A DNA stretch of 64,000 nt from Acanthochromis polyacanthus (lineage: Eukaryota; Chordata; Actinopteri; Pomacentridae): positions 8,828,064-8,892,063 of the forward strand of contig NC_067115.1 of NCBI RefSeq assembly GCF_021347895.1, read 5' to 3'. The translations under genes were made by a program, and so were the position numbers. The notes under the pieces are model-generated. The model did no database searches and was not told the origin of the DNA. It saw only the letters and a program-made list of their open reading frames with translations. Positions 33,348 through 64,000 of this stretch are shown one piece after another. Numbering within the stretch: the first letter of the stretch is position 1; each line of letters starts with the position of its first letter.

Positions 33348-34109
33348 GGGAAGTCTCTTTGGACAATTGCACATTTACTCTAGAAAAGCGAGGTTTCATT
33401 CAGTTACCTCAACTTGAACTAAGTTTTAAATCAGCTAGCACAGAAATGTGTTCTTATTATGTCAAAAAATATGTTGTTGCAACAAATATATGAGAGAATC
33501 TTGAAAACACGTGCATTTGTCACACACAAAAAATAAATCATAATTTTTTCACTTTTTCATTTATTCTTATGGAAAAAATGGCAAATTCCGCTAGGTTTAA
33601 AATATACATACAGAAGCGTAAATTATAAAAAGTTGGGGGTAATCAGATTTTCTTTGTGACATGGCATCTTAACTTCTCTTGAGTGATTATGATTGACTAC
33701 AGCTGCTGACTCCTCTGAGGCAATACATTTACTGCCAATTTGATACTCATTAGAACCAGCCCAACCACTACAGTTTAATACAGATCTGAAGAAGCAAATC
33801 ATCGACCTGGAAAAATCAAGAAAGTAACTTGGAATCATTTCATAACAGCTACAGATCCCAATATATTCTGTGCAGACATTTGTTTAGATGTATGACGTGC
33901 ATGGTACAGTTGTCTCACTGCCACGATCACAAAGAAACCACAAGTTTTCACCTGCTGGGCGCCCTGAATAGTCAAGAGTCATCCAATAAAATCTAAAAGC
34001 GGGTCTGTAATGAGTTAGAAGCTGCTACAACACAGGTGTCAGTGTTTACAGTGTTTTACGTCACTGTTGCCTAAAAGGCAGAAGTGAGAAGTTCTTCCTC
34101 TAGACGTAG

Positions 34110-34388
<279 letters not shown>

Positions 34389-35766
34389 TAATAACAGTGC
34401 TAATAATCCCTGCACATCCCTCATGACTGCACTGTAATTAATTACACATTATCTCAGATAAAACCCTGATGCAGTGCCGTGAGGACAGTTGTTTTCATTT
34501 TCATCTGATTAGTTGCTCATTGCTGTCTGCCCCCTGGTGTTTGTCCTCTGCTTCAACAGACGTGGTAACACTGGGACGCTGAAGTCGGCCTCAAATTCGA
34601 CAGTAAAGGAAAAAATAAGGGAAACTCCAGCTCTGAGCACAAATGACGAAATAATTGTTTAGAACAGCTTCTGATTTATAATACCTTTATTTGGATTTTT
34701 GAATATGCGAGGGAAATTTTACTGTTTTTTTTTTGTTTTTTTGGCATGTTGACCACACTGGACCAGGTACAGAAGTAAAACCTCGGTTTATAGACTGGTC
34801 TAATCTGGCCTACATGGTTTCTAAAAGGCTAAACAATCTTCAGCTGGAAGATAAAGTTGTAACCCATTTGTGTGTAGTTGTTTTAGATGTGATGACTTTG
34901 AAGAAAGTTTCACAAACCAGACACTTTGTTTTAGAAAGCTTTTAGAATCTCTCGGACAATTTAGCCCAGATCTGATCCATCTAAGTTGAAGCTTTTTCAA
35001 ACTGGACCAAATTTAATGTGGTCAAGGTGCAAAAAAACTCCCACTGAAATCTCCATTTTCAGCATTTTCACTAATAGAATAAAAGTCTGACAAATAATAA
35101 CTGTGTTCTGAAGAATCTTCAGTCTCTGTAAGATAATCTAGTCCAGATGTGACCCATTTATGTACAGTGGTTTTAGCTCTGAAACTGGTCTAATGTGACC
35201 CAGATGTGAAAAAAACAGTAAGATCTATATTTTCACAAGCTGAATCAAAGTTTCTCAAATCAGATTTGACCTGCCTATCGTTTTAGATCTGGTACTGGTC
35301 TAATGAAGTGGTCTAGATTGAAAAATAAAACAAAACCAAAACCAGTGAAATCCGTCTCCCTCTTTTAAAGTATTTTCACAAATAGAATAAAGGTTTAACA
35401 AATAATAATAACTGAGCATTGAAGAATTTCCGGTGTTTGTAGCATACTCTAGTCAAGGTTGACTCATTTATGTATAGCGGTTTTAGATTTGGACCTGATC
35501 TATAGGTGGTGCTCATGAGAAAAAAAGCAGCAACATCTTCATTTTTACTAATATAATCAAGGTTTCACAAACTAGAAACTGTGTTTTAAATAGTCTTTAG
35601 CATCTCAGGAATAATCTTGTCCAGATTTGGTCTTTCTAAGAGTAACCTGGTCTATTGTGGTCTACATGTGAAAAAGCAGAAAAATCTCCTTTATTCTGCA
35701 CTTTCATAAATAGATTGAAGGTTTTATGAATCAGAAACACTCACTGTTGTTAAGAATCTGTAAGAT

Positions 35767-35825
35767 AATAGAATAGAATAGAATAGAATGACTTCATTCA
35801 TCCCTGAAGGGAAATTCAATATAGA
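35767..35825 (-). mobile_element. non-LTR retroelement 3' tail with (TTCTA)n
   Basis: On the minus strand, GAATTTCCCTTCAGGGATGA is followed by ATGAAGTCATTCTATTC and an array of TTCTA. This is the standard 3' end of a fish retroelement, inserted within the 170-bp repeat array. Confidence 0.75.
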
Positions 35826-35878
35826 ATATATTATATATATAGAACAATCTAGACCACCTCAATCTCGCCCAGATTTGA

Positions 35879-35881
<3 letters not shown>

Positions 35882-35918
<37 letters not shown>
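35882..35918. repeat. (TA)n microsatellite
   Basis: Uninterrupted TA run that replaces the CATTTATGTATAG part of one 170-bp unit. Confidence 0.95.
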
Positions 35919-35921
<3 letters not shown>

Positions 35922-36829
35922 GTTTTACATCTAGACCTGGACACATGTGGTCCAAATGAAAACAAAAAACTGTAAAATATTCATTTTCACACATACAACA
36001 AAAGTTTCACAAACCAGAAACTGTTTTAAAGAGTCTTGCCCAGATTTGACCCACCTAGGTTTAATGGTTTTAGATCTGGACATGGTGTAATGTGGTCTAC
36101 ATGCATAAAGCAAAACAAAACACTGTTACTTGCATTTTCACAAATAGAATAAAGGTTTCATGAATCAGAAACTAAGTCTTTGAGAATCTTCAGTGTCTGT
36201 AAGTTATTCTAGTCCACATTTGACTCATTTATATGTAGAAGTTTTACATCTGACATGGTCTATCATGGACTAGATAAGAATAAATTCTTCATTTTCATGA
36301 ATGCATCAAAGGCTTCACAAACCAGAAACCGTGTTTTTAAGACTCTTTAGACTCTGGAAAATCTAGTCCAAATCTGACCTTTCTAAGTAGAATGGTTTTG
36401 GATCTAGACCTGTTCTAATATGATCTACATGCAAGAGAGAGAAAGAGAGACAGAGAGAGCAGTTTTCACTACTGCAACAAAGGTTTCACAAATCAAAAAC
36501 AATGTTTTTTAAGCACGTAAGAGACAATCTAGTCCAGATTTGACCCAGTTACATATAGTGTCTTTGGATTGGACCTGGTCTAAATCTTAATTTCTTGCAT
36601 GTCCACCAATCGTCTAGTGTAGTAGATGCAAAAAAAAGCAATGAAATCTGCCATCAATCGTAAAAGAGGGATTCAGATAGAATTAATGCTTAACCTAAAA
36701 CATCTAACACAGTTTTAAATCATAAAAATGTAATACAAAAACAGAGAAATCATCAAAGTAAGGGGCTGTAAGTCAAATGTCCCTTAATTTTTTCCATTTA
36801 ACTGTCGAATCTGAAACTGACTTCACCAT

Positions 36830-37269
36830 CGGACAGAAGGTTTTTATGAACGCGGAGCTGCGCTGGAAAAAAAACAGCTTACGAAACGGGGAGGAGCAAC
36901 TCGTCCACAGGCATGACAGGGAGAGGAGGAGAGGAGAGGACCAGGAGAGGCGAGCTGTCCTCCGGTGTCGACACTTCATCCACCTAAAGGCGCGATTTAC
37001 CGGCGGACTCTTCGGGATATTTAGTGGCGTTGATCTCCTAATACCCGGCCGTGAGGAAGACTGCTACTGTCGCCGTTAGCCTGTTAGCTCCTCGCTCCGG
37101 CTACATGGCCAACTAGCACAACAAAGCTAACCGCCGTTAGCTGCTGGACCCGGCGAAGTGAGTGAAGAGCCGAGGAGGGGAATGGAAAGAGTTCACCAGG
37201 AGAGCCCTTTGAGAAGCAACGACGACTAACCAGGCTAAACCAAATTACTTTTAGTTTCCTGAATCACAG
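36830..37269 (+). promoter_or_regulatory. sec14l1: CpG-rich 5' end and first untranslated exon of sec14l1
   Basis: CpGs are frequent here and scarce on both sides, as in a CpG-island promoter. A clean donor, CACAG/GTAAGC, ends the exon at 37269. The exact transcription start is not visible. The leader holds two short upstream reading frames: ATG GCC AAC TAG at 37105 and a 15-codon frame at 37182-37229. Confidence 0.65.
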
Positions 37270-38659
37270 GTAAGCATTACCGTTTTGTGAAGTTAGCGCT
37301 AGGTTACGGGCTAGTCTCAATTAGCCAGCAGTGTTTTTTTCTTTCTATTGGCTAACGAGTCGTCGTGGCAAACGTTGTTATTACTGTGGTGGTGGCATAT
37401 TTTATTTACTTAATTCTTGATTTTTTCCTTCAGATTTTATGGATAGTTTTAAACGTTGCTGTCAAGCAATTCTCAGAAAACCAAAACAAACCAAGATGAA
37501 ACGGTTCAAAAACATGAAGCTAACTTTCAATATGAAACCATGAAAAGTGCCCATACAATTAAAAGTTGACATAGGTTGACATAGTAGTCAGGAAGCAGCA
37601 TGTCCTTATCGCTTTGAGTGGATGTAAATGTGTTAATTAAGCCTCCTAATTAACATACAGTTGAAGTAATTGTGTTGTTTTGACGTGTCTCCTAAGTTGC
37701 TGAGCGATCCTGAAGCATGACGGTAAATATGTGTTACAGTAGCGTTGGTTAGCAGTGGTTAGCTTTGTGTTATGCAGAGAGCGACCTGTTTGTATTCTGT
37801 GTGTTCCAGGCTGGTTATTATTAGTCTGCCTTCCCTGATCCTTCTGTAAGTAGTGCTGGGACGTTAGCTCACACCCCTGCTTGCAGACATGTTCCCATCA
37901 CAGCACAGCAGGAGTTACAGACATGTAATAACACGATGAGCAAAAACTCCACACACTAAGACGCACATTTTACTCATGCAAAATTACCACCACATCTTGT
38001 TTGGTTTATCTAAACAATGTGCATGTGTTTTACCAGTGACTACATTTGCAGGTATATATTTTTACTCTGCTCTTTGGTTCCTGGTCAGATGTTCCAGCAT
38101 GTGTAATGTGCTGTTTACACTGTAAAGAACAAACAGTACCTGCCTTTTTATCATTATGTAAGACATCTCGTCATGTGTAGTTATGACTCCCCGGCCTCTG
38201 CTGAGACTGCACCTGAAGTTAGCTTAGTTCTATCCCCAGTAGTTTGCAGTGAAAAGACATTGCAGTGGTGCTGATAAATGAGCGGGGAATGCTGCATCCA
38301 TTGATCAATGAGGTCTCCGGTCACGGCTCAGGAGGTTTCCTTTCTGCAGTTCATCACTGTACACAGTTTTCAGGTTCTTATGGCTGCGTACCAGAAATAC
38401 ACATATTAAAAGAAAACACTGGCATCATCCCAGCAGCCAGCCCAAAACACACCTTTGCTTAACTGCACAATAATCTGTTGTGGTGCCAGATAAAGCTTCA
38501 CTGCTTTAATTTGGCCAACAGTTATTCTGAGGATGCCAAGAGTGAATCAGATGGAGCCAAACACCTCAGCTGTCTTTCACAAATGCCTGTGGTCATTGCT
38601 TATTCTTTCCTTTTCTGCCTTGGTTTGTTCAGGTTGTTGGTGTTACTGTAATCCCCATC

Positions 38660-63906
<25,247 letters not shown>

Positions 63907-64000
63907 GTAAAACTGTAGCACATAAAGGACTGAAAAAATTGATCAGTACAGATAGGGAGGCAAATTTAAACATTTTCCAGAGCAGAAATAATGAAATATA

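Larger units (their letters stand above)
34740..36640. repeat. degenerate ~170-bp tandem repeat, about ten copies
   Basis: The marker CTAGTCCAGATTTGACCCAT and its variants recur near 34963, 35141, 35259, 35452, 35619, 35868, 36039, 36211, 36363 and 36531. Between them come GTGGTTTTAGATCTGGACCT, CATTTTCACAAATAGAATAA and GGTTTCACAAACCAGAAACT in fixed order. Typical spacing is 150-193 bp; one unit is shortened (118) and one lengthened (249) by a (TA)n insertion and a retroelement tail. Confidence 0.85.

Overview
This window is vertebrate nuclear DNA, most probably from a teleost fish. Long open reading frames are rare. The coding signal lies in short exons with GT/AG borders and consistent phases, separated by AT-rich introns full of interspersed repeats: Tc1/mariner fragments, hAT- and piggyBac-like non-autonomous elements, and non-LTR retroelement tails that run into microsatellites. 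The species cannot be named from the sequence alone.

Layout. (1) 1096-9105, minus strand: an eight-exon TRIM gene encoding RING, two B-boxes, coiled coil, a proline/lysine-rich linker and PRY/SPRY. It is most like TRIM25 and is predicted at 641 aa. (2) 11443-29071, minus strand: a 19-exon synaptic-type Ras GTPase-activating protein (PH, C2, RasGAP, C-terminal coiled coil), best matched to RASAL3 and predicted at about 1158 aa. (3) 29072-36800: a gene-free interval of about 8 kb holding an 8-bp-TSD hAT-type MITE, two Tc1/mariner remnants, a 468-bp foldback element and about ten degenerate copies of a roughly 170-bp tandem repeat. (4) About 36830 to the end, plus strand: the CpG-rich 5' end and first ten exons of SEC14L1 (PRELI/MSF1 domain, then CRAL-TRIO/SEC14). 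The gene has an 18-kb second intron and runs off the right edge.

How the genes relate. From published mammalian work, TRIM25 ubiquitinates and activates the RNA sensor RIG-I, while SEC14L1 binds RIG-I and restrains it; RASAL3 is a Ras brake of blood and immune cells. The three genes therefore make an immune-flavoured neighbourhood, and a consensus interferon response element lies about 40 bp upstream of the TRIM start codon. Whether this linkage has functional meaning is inference.

I found no convincing tRNA, rRNA, CRISPR, bacterial or viral gene content. I see no clearly new molecular system; the most unusual items are the structured repeats and the modular splicing of the TRIM linker.
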